64,000 bases of DNA from contig JAJDUI010000010.1 of assembly GCA_022826745.1 (NCBI GenBank), positions 62,001 through 126,000 on the forward strand. The letters are read 5' to 3'. Source of the stretch: Thermoanaerobaculia bacterium (GTDB lineage: Bacteria > Acidobacteriota > Thermoanaerobaculia > Multivoradales > Multivoraceae). Made by a program: the position numbers and the translations under genes. This document shows positions 39,601 to 46,873 of this stretch, in pieces (position 1 is the stretch's first letter; each line of letters begins with the position of its first letter). The notes below the pieces were generated by a model. That model saw nothing but the letters and a program-made list of their open reading frames with translations, had not been told where the DNA came from and ran no database searches.

Positions 39601-40133
39601 GGACCGCAGGCGAGTTCTCGACCTACAGCAGGATCCCGCTCGCCCGACCGGCGTCCGACGATCTGGCGGAAGCGGCTCGGGAAGTCGTCGAGGGGTACGG
39701 AAGTACGGCACATGGGGCAGTGGCCGTCCTCTTCGAGTCGGAGCCTGGAGCGGCGGATGCCGCCCTCGCGTTCGACCGGCGCCTGATGCAGAGAGCGCTG
39801 CGCAACCTGATCGAGAACGCCCTCCGGGCCAGCAGCAAGGATGGCGAAGTGCTCGTGAGAATCGAGCCCGGTGGTCCGGACGGCGCAGTCGCCCTGACCG
39901 TCTCGGATCGGGGCCCTGGCGTCTCGGACAGCGATCTCGAGCGGATCTTCGAGCCCTATTTCTCGACCTCGAGCGGAGGCACGGGTCTGGGGCTTCCGAT
40001 CGCTCGCCGGATCATCCAGGAGCATGGCGGATCGATCACCGCGGCCGCCAGGCCTGGCGGAGGACTCTCGGTTCGCATCGTTCTTCCCGGCGATCAGTCG
40101 GACGAATCGTCGTCCGCCGTGGCCTCCAGCTGA
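36669..40133 (+). CDS. large NtrY-like membrane sensor histidine kinase
   Basis: This 1154-residue kinase has an N-terminal membrane segment (about 15-34), a sensor region, a cluster of membrane helices (about 237-365), a second extracytoplasmic stretch, further helices (about 617-640 and 660-690), another periplasmic region and a last helix near 840-860. A HAMP-like linker follows. The dimerisation domain has His931 in MARLIAHEVKNPLTPIRLSTEHL. The ATPase domain has NLIENALRAS, DRGPGVSDSDL and GTGLGLPIARRIIQEHGG. The layout resembles NtrY. No response regulator is next to it, so its partner is unknown. It overlaps cmk by 4 bases and converges on the MscS gene with a 40-base overlap. Confidence 0.88.
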   Translation: MTAPAARPGGRSAELRIILGLLVLSAVLFAVDRWSRSRDGPPLPTRAQTAAMEAAYRNLLLDLLEDAERAAESVRRTVAVPLGSAQAVQSVFEELDRTGRTGGRTLVLVDPDDLAQAWGGPGLRHDLPLDRLLPGGISQTAGFTAVSFYAAVDMSAGEGGWRLIVGNSFPTDALPFSTPFGLRRHDVRWSVRDHSAEPLTPALEALGILELAPPDGVPGPWLRLRFEPSAGQSPTIVASLALVALALGVSLSMVWLFRRWRARAAARPRPAAAALGLAGVAAAVGYGLFRWRIWVTHATGTPPDPGTSFGGPVGDWVVLMAAWSVLAGILFWAFGWSERRDWMHVLLIAAGAAAGVGLLAEATHRPALRALLSEDLRGGFDGPHPQEVASLAETTSAFLATIDLRRLALGDPRELDDHQDLALELWSRSPLAASEMVSALAVIREGGISVFSYGLPLDPETGSLDSASARWPSGDLPIWQQQRSASDEFSLDSAGQDWGMVRFWTMALPKAEVWSGATEGAGAELQVRLLRGGPDRSRSGSVPSANAELAYVDGAGRPLVSPWQEDWLLPPPSEAVDPRRILKVETPAGPALAWFSPTDLPGLWIVALLPEEAVAERLWRIATVATRLVLAVSAAAFAVLLISLPTAKLRRRLLPDIRRYSVRLTAVLALIAIVPLTLLNGLLFRNLATRVQAEQEAAGRTALVSLEYVLTDFLLGLEAGFSIDAQLDDELLSWLAEVVGHEVNLYWRGSVYASSKPDLFTAGLMPERIPGNVYSRLALLGHPTAARVQTTRQGTSYLELYTPVSLGEVRPGESGLFVSVPLLAQQEAATRELAALRRQALVVTTALVLLLVTVGARLARGFTRPLVRMIDGADRIAGGAASLGFAPRETELRTLAEAIDGMAARIASARADLVRAQRLEAWAEMARLIAHEVKNPLTPIRLSTEHLRQVWRDAPDRLEEVFDRCTGNILRQVEELARTAGEFSTYSRIPLARPASDDLAEAAREVVEGYGSTAHGAVAVLFESEPGAADAALAFDRRLMQRALRNLIENALRASSKDGEVLVRIEPGGPDGAVALTVSDRGPGVSDSDLERIFEPYFSTSSGGTGLGLPIARRIIQEHGGSITAAARPGGGLSVRIVLPGDQSDESSSAVASS

Positions 40134-41683
40134 ATCGTCCGCGTGGGGAAGGCGATGCGTACGCCGAGCCGGTCTGCGAGTCGGAGAATGTCCAGGGCCA
40201 GGTCGTGGCGGAGCCGCAACTCCGTACTCCAGTCCGGGGCCAGGAAGAAAACGTAGAGCATGATCTCCAGGCCGTCGGTGCCGAACTCGTTCAGGTGAAT
40301 CTCGAAGGCGTCCTGGCGCATCGAGTCGTTGGCGCGGACGATCTGCCGCAGGCCCTCGCAGAAGGCGTCGACGGTTTCCGGCGGCGTGTCGTACGTGATG
40401 CTGATACGCGTGCTCCACCGGCGGAACGCCCGAGCGCCGTAGTTGTCGACCGAGGCGTCGATCAACCTGGCGTTGGGGAGCGTGATCAGGGAAGCGTAGA
40501 ACGTCCGGACGCGGGTGCTGCGGAAGCCGATCTCCTCCACCACGCCTTCCACGTCACCGACCTTGACCCAGTCGCCGATGCGAAACGGCCGGTCGAGCAG
40601 GACGGTGACCGATCCGAACAGGTTCTTGAGCAGATCCTGCGCCGCGAGGGCCACCGCGAGGCCACTCAATCCCAGGCCGGCGAGCAGCGCCGTCACGTCC
40701 CGCCCCTGCTGGGCGAGCAGGAAGACGATGCCGAAGACGGCGACCGCCACCTTCAGCGTCTTCGTGACGAACGGGACCAACTGGTCCTGGAACCGGTTCT
40801 CGGCCCTGGCGGCGCGTGCTCGAAGCGCCGTTCCGAGCAGATCGATCTGGGCGAATGCCACCCGGCCGAGCGCCAGCAGGAACAGCACGAGAACGACAAC
40901 GTCCAGCCAGGCATGAACCCGGGGCGGCAGGCCCAGCCACTGGAGGCCCAGCCACCACACTCCGGCCATGACGAGTAGACCGGTCGGGCGCAGGATACGA
41001 CGCGCACCCAGGAGATCGAGGGACTCGTAGCGCCGGTTCAGCGGTCCGCCGAACAGTCCGTAGGCGATCCAGACGACGACCCGGTCGATCAGCAGGCCGA
41101 CCAGAACGAGGATCGGCAGGGCCAGCCACTGCCAGGGGTGGAGGACGAAGCCACCGGTCCGCAGATAGGACGGAACACGATCCCGAAGCCAGGTCGCCGC
41201 CGTTACCGGCGCTTCCTCGACCCCTTCGACCACCGAGCGGTCCCGCAGCTCCTGGTACAAGGTCGGGATGGACGCCACCGTCTCGCGCGTGAACAGCCAG
41301 TTTCCGTTCTCGTCCGGCGCCAGCACGATCGGCGCGGAAAGGTCGTCGCTGAAGACCCACCGGTCCAGGACGTCCTCGTCCGGAATGGCGGCGAGCTCGA
41401 CGAACTCGAGCCGGTCGATCACGTGCTTCAGCTCGCTGGCCAGGTTCCTTCCCTGCCGCGCCCGCACCGGGAAGGGGAGATCTCCCAGATCCAGGCAGGC
41501 GGCGGCGGTCTCCAGGTCCGGGCGGCCGTTCTCGGTCGCGAAGGCCTCCAGGAAGACACGCATCGTTTCCCGTGGACTCGACAACGACTGGTCAGCCGCC
41601 GGCTGGGCAAAGGCGAACCAGGCCGCGGCGAGGAGCGCGCCGCTGGCGAGAAGACTGACCCTTCGCAGGACGGGAGAGGTCAT
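40094..41683 (-). CDS. MscS-family mechanosensitive ion channel with periplasmic N-terminal domain
   Basis: This 529-residue channel has an N-terminal signal-like segment (about 8-28) and a soluble region (about 35-150) that resembles a lipid- or solute-sensing extension. Membrane helices lie near 178-330. The pore and MscS beta domain have AAQDLLKNLFGSVTVLLDRPFRIGDWV near 345-370, the EEIGFRSTRVRTF motif and the LPNARLID segment. MscS channels relieve hypo-osmotic pressure. It overlaps the convergent histidine kinase by 40 bases. Confidence 0.9.
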   Translation of the reverse strand: MTSPVLRRVSLLASGALLAAAWFAFAQPAADQSLSSPRETMRVFLEAFATENGRPDLETAAACLDLGDLPFPVRARQGRNLASELKHVIDRLEFVELAAIPDEDVLDRWVFSDDLSAPIVLAPDENGNWLFTRETVASIPTLYQELRDRSVVEGVEEAPVTAATWLRDRVPSYLRTGGFVLHPWQWLALPILVLVGLLIDRVVVWIAYGLFGGPLNRRYESLDLLGARRILRPTGLLVMAGVWWLGLQWLGLPPRVHAWLDVVVLVLFLLALGRVAFAQIDLLGTALRARAARAENRFQDQLVPFVTKTLKVAVAVFGIVFLLAQQGRDVTALLAGLGLSGLAVALAAQDLLKNLFGSVTVLLDRPFRIGDWVKVGDVEGVVEEIGFRSTRVRTFYASLITLPNARLIDASVDNYGARAFRRWSTRISITYDTPPETVDAFCEGLRQIVRANDSMRQDAFEIHLNEFGTDGLEIMLYVFFLAPDWSTELRLRHDLALDILRLADRLGVRIAFPTRTIQLEATADDDSSD

Positions 41684-41742
41684 GGCGGCGACACTCTTCC
41701 AACCACCGTCGGAACCGTCAAGCGCGGCCCGGCGCCACGGGC

Positions 41743-41751
41743 TGCTAGCGT
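41743..41751 (+). promoter_or_regulatory. candidate extended -10 promoter of the glutaminyl cyclase gene
   Basis: TGCTAGCGT differs by one base from the rnpB box TGCTAGCCT. It ends 12 bases before ATG 41764, implying a very short leader. Confidence 0.5.
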
Positions 41752-41763
41752 GGCCGTCGGCGC

Positions 41764-42606
41764 ATGCACAAGACCCTCCCGGCCCTCAGCCTGTTGAGCT
41801 TCGCCCTGCTCGTCGCTCCGGCGTGCGCGCCGGCCGAATCGAGCGATTCATCGACGAACGACGGGGCTGGCCAGCGGCCGCCGGAACCGGAACGCTGGCT
41901 GGTCGAGATCCTCGACCGGCGTCCACACGACCCCGGGGCCTACACGCAGGGCCTGCTGTGGCGCGACGGGGTGATCTACGAGAGCACCGGCTCCTATGGC
42001 GCCTCGAGCCTGCGTTCGTGGCGCTGGGATGACGGTTCGGAACTGGACCGGGTGGATCTCGACCGGGACCTGTTCGGCGAGGGCATCGCCCTCGTCCCGG
42101 GCGCGGAGGAGCGGCTGATCCAGTTGACCTGGCGACGAGGCATGGCCCTGGTGTGGACGCTGGAACCGTTCACCGAACTGGGGACGATGCGTTTCGACGG
42201 GGAAGGTTGGGGACTCGCCTACGACGGATCGGAACTCATCATGAGCGACGGCACACCGATCCTCACGTTCCGCGATCCCGAGACCCTGACGGTGCGGCGG
42301 CGCCTGCGCGTAACGAGGAGCGGCATGCCGGTGGACGACCTGAATGAACTCGAGCTGGTGGACGACCTGCTCTTCGCGAACCTCTTCGGCAGCGACGAGA
42401 TTGCCGCCATCGACATGGATTCCGGATCGGTCGTGGCCATGGTCGACGCTTCGGGCCTCCTGACCGAGGAGGAGGCGGAGGAGGCGGACGTCCTCAACGG
42501 CATCGCCTACCGGCCCGAGACCGGGACCTTCGTGCTGACCGGGAAGTACTGGCCCTGGATCTTCGAGGTGCGGATCCTGGGCTACGATCCGCCGCTCGCC
42601 CGATGA
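41764..42606 (+). CDS. glutaminyl-peptide cyclotransferase (beta-propeller type), lipoprotein
   Basis: This 280-residue protein belongs to the plant/bacterial glutamine cyclotransferase family (PF05096), which cyclises N-terminal glutamine to pyroglutamate. The N-terminal lipobox APAC puts Cys21 at the membrane surface. Family motifs are [70 protein letters not shown] and [21 protein letters not shown]. The body is five propeller-like repeats. It stands alone between the MscS gene and the GYF_2-AIM24 gene. The physiological target in bacteria is unclear. Confidence 0.9.
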   Translation: MHKTLPALSLLSFALLVAPACAPAESSDSSTNDGAGQRPPEPERWLVEILDRRPHDPGAYTQGLLWRDGVIYESTGSYGASSLRSWRWDDGSELDRVDLDRDLFGEGIALVPGAEERLIQLTWRRGMALVWTLEPFTELGTMRFDGEGWGLAYDGSELIMSDGTPILTFRDPETLTVRRRLRVTRSGMPVDDLNELELVDDLLFANLFGSDEIAAIDMDSGSVVAMVDASGLLTEEEAEEADVLNGIAYRPETGTFVLTGKYWPWIFEVRILGYDPPLAR

Positions 42607-42655
42607 ACCTGAAGCGCGACGAAACCCAGGGACCGAAACAGGAGTACTTCAGAGC

Positions 42656-43660
42656 ATGAGCGATCAGATCTGGTACGTCGCCGTCGACGGCAAGCAGGAA
42701 GGACCGTACAAGGCCGAGGAGATCGAGGAGAGGATCCGTTCCGGCTCAGTCGCGCGCGGCGCTCATGTCTACCGGGACGGCATGGGCAACTGGGCGCCGG
42801 TCGTCAGCGAGCCGCGGTTCGCCGCCGCCTTCGGCACGCCGATACCCAGGCCGCCGGGCGGCGTAGCCGACGAGATCGACTTCGTGATCGTCGGCGAGGA
42901 GATGCAGTTCGTCGAAATCACCCTCGACCCGGGCGAGGCCTGTATCGCGGAAGCGGGATCGTTCATGTACATGGATCCCGGCATCGAGATGAACACGATC
43001 TTCGGCGACGGTTCGGAGCGAAGCGGCGGCGGCTTCATGGACAAGCTCCTTTCCGCCGGCAAACGGGTCCTGACGGGGGAGTCCCTGTTCATGACGGTGT
43101 TTGGCAACGGCGCCGGCGCCCGGCGCAACGTAGCCTTCGCCTCGCCCTACCCGGGGCGCATCATTCCACTCGACCTTCCGGCGCATGGCAACACGATCCT
43201 CTGCCAGAAGGACGCCTTCCTGTGTGCCGCCAAGGGCGTATCGGTGGGCATCGCGTTTCAGCGAAAGCTCGGGGCTGGTCTGTTCGGCGGCGAAGGCTTC
43301 ATCCTGCAGAAGCTCGAAGGCGACGGACTCGCGTTCGTCCACGCCGGCGGCACGGTCGTCGAGCGCGATCTCGGTGCCGGCGAGACCCTTCGGCTGGACA
43401 CCGGTTGCCTGGTCGCCTTCGAACGCCAGGTCGACTACGACATCCAGACGGTGCCCGGGATCAAGACCGCGCTGTTCGGCGGCGAGGGGCTGTTCTTCGC
43501 CAGCCTGACCGGACCCGGAAAGGTGTGGATCCAGTCCCTTCCGTTCAGCCGCCTGGCGAGCCGGGTTTACGCCGCCGCCCCTCAGACCGGCGGAACGCGC
43601 AAGGGCGAAGGTTCCGTCCTCGGCGGTCTGGGCGGCCTGGTGATGGGCGATCGACGCTAG
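42656..43660 (+). CDS. GYF_2 domain fused to AIM24/TIGR00266-family protein
   Basis: This 334-residue protein has an N-terminal GYF_2 domain (about 1-60) with [23 protein letters not shown] and the NWAPV end typical of that module. Residues about 75-310 form an AIM24-type beta domain, with [35 protein letters not shown]-like [11 protein letters not shown], and [23 protein letters not shown]_2 domains bind peptides or membranes; the AIM24 family is of unknown function. The ATG is preceded by AGGAG at 42641-42645. It converges with a small minus-strand gene three bases after its stop. Confidence 0.86.
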   Translation: MSDQIWYVAVDGKQEGPYKAEEIEERIRSGSVARGAHVYRDGMGNWAPVVSEPRFAAAFGTPIPRPPGGVADEIDFVIVGEEMQFVEITLDPGEACIAEAGSFMYMDPGIEMNTIFGDGSERSGGGFMDKLLSAGKRVLTGESLFMTVFGNGAGARRNVAFASPYPGRIIPLDLPAHGNTILCQKDAFLCAAKGVSVGIAFQRKLGAGLFGGEGFILQKLEGDGLAFVHAGGTVVERDLGAGETLRLDTGCLVAFERQVDYDIQTVPGIKTALFGGEGLFFASLTGPGKVWIQSLPFSRLASRVYAAAPQTGGTRKGEGSVLGGLGGLVMGDRR

Positions 43661-43663
43661 AAC

Positions 43664-43924
43664 TCAGGTGGCGATGGACTCGATCTTCAGCATGCGGGCC
43701 CACGCCGCGCGCAGGCTCTCGGGCAGGTCCAGATCGTCGAACAGCTCCCGCACATCATCCCGGGAAACGTAGTCCCAGATGTCTTCCCACTGCGCATAGC
43801 GCAGCATGCAGGAGATCGCGGTGCAGCGATCCTCGCGGCTCCCGCCATGAAGCATCTCTTCGAGTTCCTCGACGGTCACGTCCCGCTCCGGGAAGAAGTA
43901 GAGGGGCTGAGAGCTGCGGACCAT
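43664..43924 (-). CDS. small conserved-looking acidic protein of unknown function
   Basis: I do not recognise this 86-residue protein. It is acidic and probably all-helical, with a hydrophobic start (VRSSQPLYFFPERDVTVEELEEML read over residues 2-25) and a WARMLKIESIAT end. It contains TAISCMLRYAQWEDIWDYV and two cysteines, and could be a single helical-repeat (HEAT-like) unit. A minus-strand TATGAT lies 32 bases upstream. ATG 43924 is used; a TTG directly before it is possible. Confidence 0.7.
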   Translation of the reverse strand: MVRSSQPLYFFPERDVTVEELEEMLHGGSREDRCTAISCMLRYAQWEDIWDYVSRDDVRELFDDLDLPESLRAAWARMLKIESIAT

Positions 43925-43956
43925 CAAGCGCGAGGACGAAGGGCGTAACGGTGCGC

Positions 43957-43962
43957 ATCATA
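43957..43962 (-). promoter_or_regulatory. candidate -10 box of the 86-aa gene
   Basis: TATGAT on the minus strand is one mismatch from TATAAT and would give a leader of about 25 bases. Confidence 0.4.
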
Positions 43963-43992
43963 GCGTCTTTTTCCGAGGTGGGGCCGGGGTGC

Positions 43993-44021
43993 TTGACCGT
44001 CCGCAGGGGCTGGGTTACCTT
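43993..44021 (+). promoter_or_regulatory. sigma-70 type promoter of tRNA-Gly(CCC)
   Basis: TTGACC at 43993-43998 and TACCTT at 44016-44021 are separated by 17 bases. Transcription would start near 44029, 12 bases before the tRNA. Confidence 0.55.
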
Positions 44022-44040
44022 GAACCCGGTCTGAGCGCCT

Positions 44041-44116
44041 GCGGGCATAACTCAGTTGGCAGAGTGCCAGCTTCCCAAGCTGGATGTCGCGGGTTCGAGT
44101 CCCGTTGCCCGCTCCA
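44041..44116 (+). tRNA. tRNA-Gly (anticodon CCC)
   Basis: Acceptor GCGGGCA pairs with TGCCCGC. The anticodon stem CCAGC/GCTGG encloses loop TTCCCAA with anticodon CCC at 44074-44076, which reads GGG. The T arm has GTTCGAGTC, and the 3' CCA is encoded after discriminator T. Bactofilin follows 66 bases downstream. Confidence 0.95.
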
Positions 44117-44182
44117 GACGCCTCAGCCGGTGTGTAGCTGGTCCGGAACGAGTCCAAGAGACAGGAAGGGTACAAAGAGCAG

Positions 44183-44650
44183 ATGGCGTTCTTCAAGAAG
44201 GATCTCGAGGAAACAGCGGCGGAAGCCGCGCTGACGCCTCCCGGGGAAGTGAGGTCGCCTTCGGCCGCGCCGGCGCGCACCTACGTCGCGCCGGGTTCAC
44301 ACATCGACGGCAGCATCGCTGGCGATGCCGAGGTCCTGGTCGACGGTTCTCTGGCGGGGAACGTGGAACTCAAGGGCCGTTTCGTGCTCGGACGGCGAGG
44401 GCGGATCGAGGCTGACGTGGTTGCCCAGTCCGTTCAGGTCTCGGGCCACGTGAAGGGAGACATCCGCGCGTCCGAGAAGATCGAAGTGTTGTCGTCGGGC
44501 TCCGTCGAGGGCGACCTGACAGCGCCCCTGGTGTCCATCGCCGAGGGGGGCATCTGCAACGGCAGGATCGAGATGAGCGGCACGCTGGCTATCGGCGCGA
44601 CGCCAGGTCGGAGTTACGCGAGCGCTGCCGGCGGCCCGGGCGACTCCTGA
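44183..44650 (+). CDS. bactofilin
   Basis: This 155-residue cytoskeletal protein has the bactofilin core (about 30-135), a right-handed beta-helix built of short repeats: GSHIDGSIAGDAEVLVDGSLAGNVEL, VSGHVKGDIRASEKIEVLSSGSVEGDL and AEGGICNGRIEMSG. The N- and C-termini are flexible. Bactofilins polymerise without nucleotides and often position cell-wall enzymes or chromosome partners. Its 3' end overlaps the convergent rluD by 37 bases. Confidence 0.92.
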   Translation: MAFFKKDLEETAAEAALTPPGEVRSPSAAPARTYVAPGSHIDGSIAGDAEVLVDGSLAGNVELKGRFVLGRRGRIEADVVAQSVQVSGHVKGDIRASEKIEVLSSGSVEGDLTAPLVSIAEGGICNGRIEMSGTLAIGATPGRSYASAAGGPGDS

Positions 44651-45609
44651 CGAGCGACCGGCAATCCCTGATCCAGGCGACAGGCCTTGCACAGGGCCTG
44701 AAGGTCTTGGGGCACCTGAGCGGTGAAGGCGCGCGACGGTGCGCCGCCGAACCCCGGCAGCGTGAGCCGCAGAGCGTGGAGAGCCGGTCGCGGGAACTCG
44801 CGCACCGGCCGGCGCATGGATGGCTCGAGGCTTCTCCAGCGTGCCTCGCCATAGGTCGGATCGCCGACAAGAGCGTGTCCGATCGCCTTGCAGTGAACCC
44901 GGATCTGGTGGGTTCTGCCGGTCAGGATTTCCAGTTCCAGCAGTGAAACGCCGGCTGTCCCGGCCAACAGCCGGTATCTGCTGACCGCTGGCCGTCCGCC
45001 CCTGGACTCACTCACCACCGCCATGCGGGTGCGCACCGCCGGGTCGCGGCCGATCGGTAGTGTGATCTCACCCTGCGGCGGTTCGGGCCGACCGTAGACC
45101 ACGGCCAGATAGACCTTGTCGACCTCGCGTTCGGCAAAGGCGCGGCTCAGCCGCCGGTAGGCGCGATCGCTGCACGCGACAACAAGGGCGCCGCTGGTGC
45201 CCGCGTCCAGGCGATGAACGATGCCGGGCCGTTCGGCGGACCCGACTCCGGCGATGCCGGGGCGGTGGTGGAGGAGCCTGTTCACCAGGGTGCCTCCCGG
45301 CACGCCGCTTCCGGGGTGCACGATCAGGCCGGCGGGCTTGTCCACGATGAGCAGGTCCTCGTCCTCATGGATCACTGAGACGGGACCGGCCTCGGCGAGC
45401 GGCTGCTCCGACGGGGGCGGAGGCAGGCTGTAGGCAATCTCCTCGCCGCCCCGGAGCACGTAGGACGGCTTGAGGGGCGAGCCTCCAGCCGTGACAAGAC
45501 CGCGGCGGAAAAGACCTTGAACCCGGTTCCGGGGCAGGTCGAGAACCCGCGCGAGGTAGACGTCGACCCGCTGGCCGGCCGCCGAGGCCGGCGCCTCGAT
45601 CGAGGTCAC
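44614..45609 (-). CDS. rluD: 23S rRNA pseudouridine synthase (RluD type)
   Basis: This 331-residue RluA-family enzyme has an N-terminal S4 domain (RVDVYLARVLDLPRNRVQGLFRRGLV, residues about 14-39), the catalytic motif GIVHRLDAGTSGALVVA near 128-144 with the active Asp, and the RTHQIRVHCKAIGHALVGDPTYG motif. It probably makes pseudouridines in helix 69. It is coupled to lspA by 4 bases, the usual lspA-rluD pairing. The C-terminal tail overlaps bactofilin antisense and may be longer than needed. Confidence 0.92.
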   Translation of the reverse strand: MTSIEAPASAAGQRVDVYLARVLDLPRNRVQGLFRRGLVTAGGSPLKPSYVLRGGEEIAYSLPPPPSEQPLAEAGPVSVIHEDEDLLIVDKPAGLIVHPGSGVPGGTLVNRLLHHRPGIAGVGSAERPGIVHRLDAGTSGALVVACSDRAYRRLSRAFAEREVDKVYLAVVYGRPEPPQGEITLPIGRDPAVRTRMAVVSESRGGRPAVSRYRLLAGTAGVSLLELEILTGRTHQIRVHCKAIGHALVGDPTYGEARWRSLEPSMRRPVREFPRPALHALRLTLPGFGGAPSRAFTAQVPQDLQALCKACRLDQGLPVARQESPGPPAALA

Positions 45610-46136
45610 TTCGACGTGCCGGCGCCGACCAGGTCGCTTCGGCCTGCCCTGGCCTCGGTGGTCCGGTTCCCCAACGACGGAACGAAGCTATGGACCAGCA
45701 TCAGGACGATGCCGACCGTCACACCGCTGTCGGCAACGTTGAAAGCGGGCCAGTGATGCGTGCCGACGTAGACGTCCAGGAAGTCGGTAACCGCTCGCAG
45801 CAGGATGCGGTCGACCAGATTGCCGACCGCGCCGCCGAGCACCAGGGAAAGGGAAAGGAGAAGCAGCGGTTCCCGCTCGGACGTGCGCCGGAAGTAGACC
45901 GAGACGATGGCGAGCGCGGCGAAACCGAGAGCGGTCAGCACGAGTGTGCCGCCGAGTTCACGCCCGGCCGGGAACAGCCCGAACGCGATGCCGGTGTTCT
46001 GCACGTGCACGAGATCGAAGAAGCCCGGCAAGACTTCCACGCGCTCGTGCGGCTCCAGGATGCCTTCGATCCAGAGCTTGGTCCACTGATCCAGCGCCAG
46101 AATCAGCGCGGAAACAACGAGAAATCTAGCCCGCAT
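45606..46136 (-). CDS. lspA: lipoprotein signal peptidase (signal peptidase II)
   Basis: This 176-residue inner-membrane aspartyl peptidase cleaves signal peptides of lipidated prolipoproteins. It has four membrane segments, the NTGIAFGLF motif near residue 51 and the two catalytic aspartates in GNLVDRIL and FNVADSGV. It would process the LolB-like protein, the glutaminyl cyclase and the cohesin-like lipoprotein predicted here. Confidence 0.95.
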   Translation of the reverse strand: MRARFLVVSALILALDQWTKLWIEGILEPHERVEVLPGFFDLVHVQNTGIAFGLFPAGRELGGTLVLTALGFAALAIVSVYFRRTSEREPLLLLSLSLVLGGAVGNLVDRILLRAVTDFLDVYVGTHHWPAFNVADSGVTVGIVLMLVHSFVPSLGNRTTEARAGRSDLVGAGTSK

Positions 46137-46168
46137 GGCTGCCCTGCCTGAGCCGTCGAGGCGCGGGA

Positions 46169-46849
46169 TCAGTACAGCTGGGGATCACTGGGGTCACGGG
46201 GCCGCATCGTACCAGCCGCCCCGAGCCAGGCGGTCTCGAGATCCACCGCCGCCCGCGGGTCGACAAAGGCCCTGATCGCCGCCACGCCGTGCGCACCGGC
46301 GTGGGCGATCGAGGACGCGTTGCCGGCATCGACACCGCCGACGGCGAGCACCGGCAGGCCGACCTTCACAGCCCGCCGAAGCCGCTCCAGGCCCTGGGCC
46401 GGGCCGAAGCGCCGCTTCTCCGGAGAGTCGAAGACGGGGCCGAACAGGGCGTAGTGAGCTCTCGCTGCCGACGCTGCCTCGAGCTCTTCCAGGCTGTGCG
46501 TGGAGACTCCCAGCAGCAGACCCCGCCGGCGCACGCGCGTGCCCACTTCCTGCCACGGAGCGTCGGATGGCAGGTGAACGCCATCGGCATCGCAGGCCAG
46601 GGCGGCCTCGAGGTCGCCGTTCACGATCAGGACCCCGTCGAAGGCGCTTCGGAGGGTGCGGCCGAGGTGAATCAGTTCGTCCCGTTCCAGGTCCTTCTCC
46701 CGCAGTTGAATTGCAGTACCGGAAGGGAGCGATCGGGCCCAGCGTCCCAGTTCCTCGACGCCACCGCAGAGTTGCCGGGCACTGATCGCCAGCAGAACTG
46801 GAATCCTCGGCCGCTCTCTCACGCGCTCGACCGGGCAGAGCCCGGTCAC
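46169..46849 (-). CDS. thiamine phosphate synthase-like (ThiE/TenI family)
   Basis: This 226-residue TIM-barrel protein has family features: IQLREKDL near residue 50, DADGVHLPSDAPW near 90, LGVSTHSLEEL near 115, YALFGPVFDSPEKRRFGPAQGLERL near 133 and PVLAVGGVDAGNASSIAHAGAHGVA near 166. ThiE joins HMP pyrophosphate with thiazole phosphate; TenI is the non-catalytic relative that aromatises the thiazole. No other thi gene is near, so the choice is open. The GTG start at 46849 is 24 bases after the FecR-domain gene. Confidence 0.75.
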   Translation of the reverse strand: MTGLCPVERVRERPRIPVLLAISARQLCGGVEELGRWARSLPSGTAIQLREKDLERDELIHLGRTLRSAFDGVLIVNGDLEAALACDADGVHLPSDAPWQEVGTRVRRRGLLLGVSTHSLEELEAASAARAHYALFGPVFDSPEKRRFGPAQGLERLRRAVKVGLPVLAVGGVDAGNASSIAHAGAHGVAAIRAFVDPRAAVDLETAWLGAAGTMRPRDPSDPQLY

Positions 46850-46873
46850 GGGCTCGCCGGCATCAGGTCGTCG

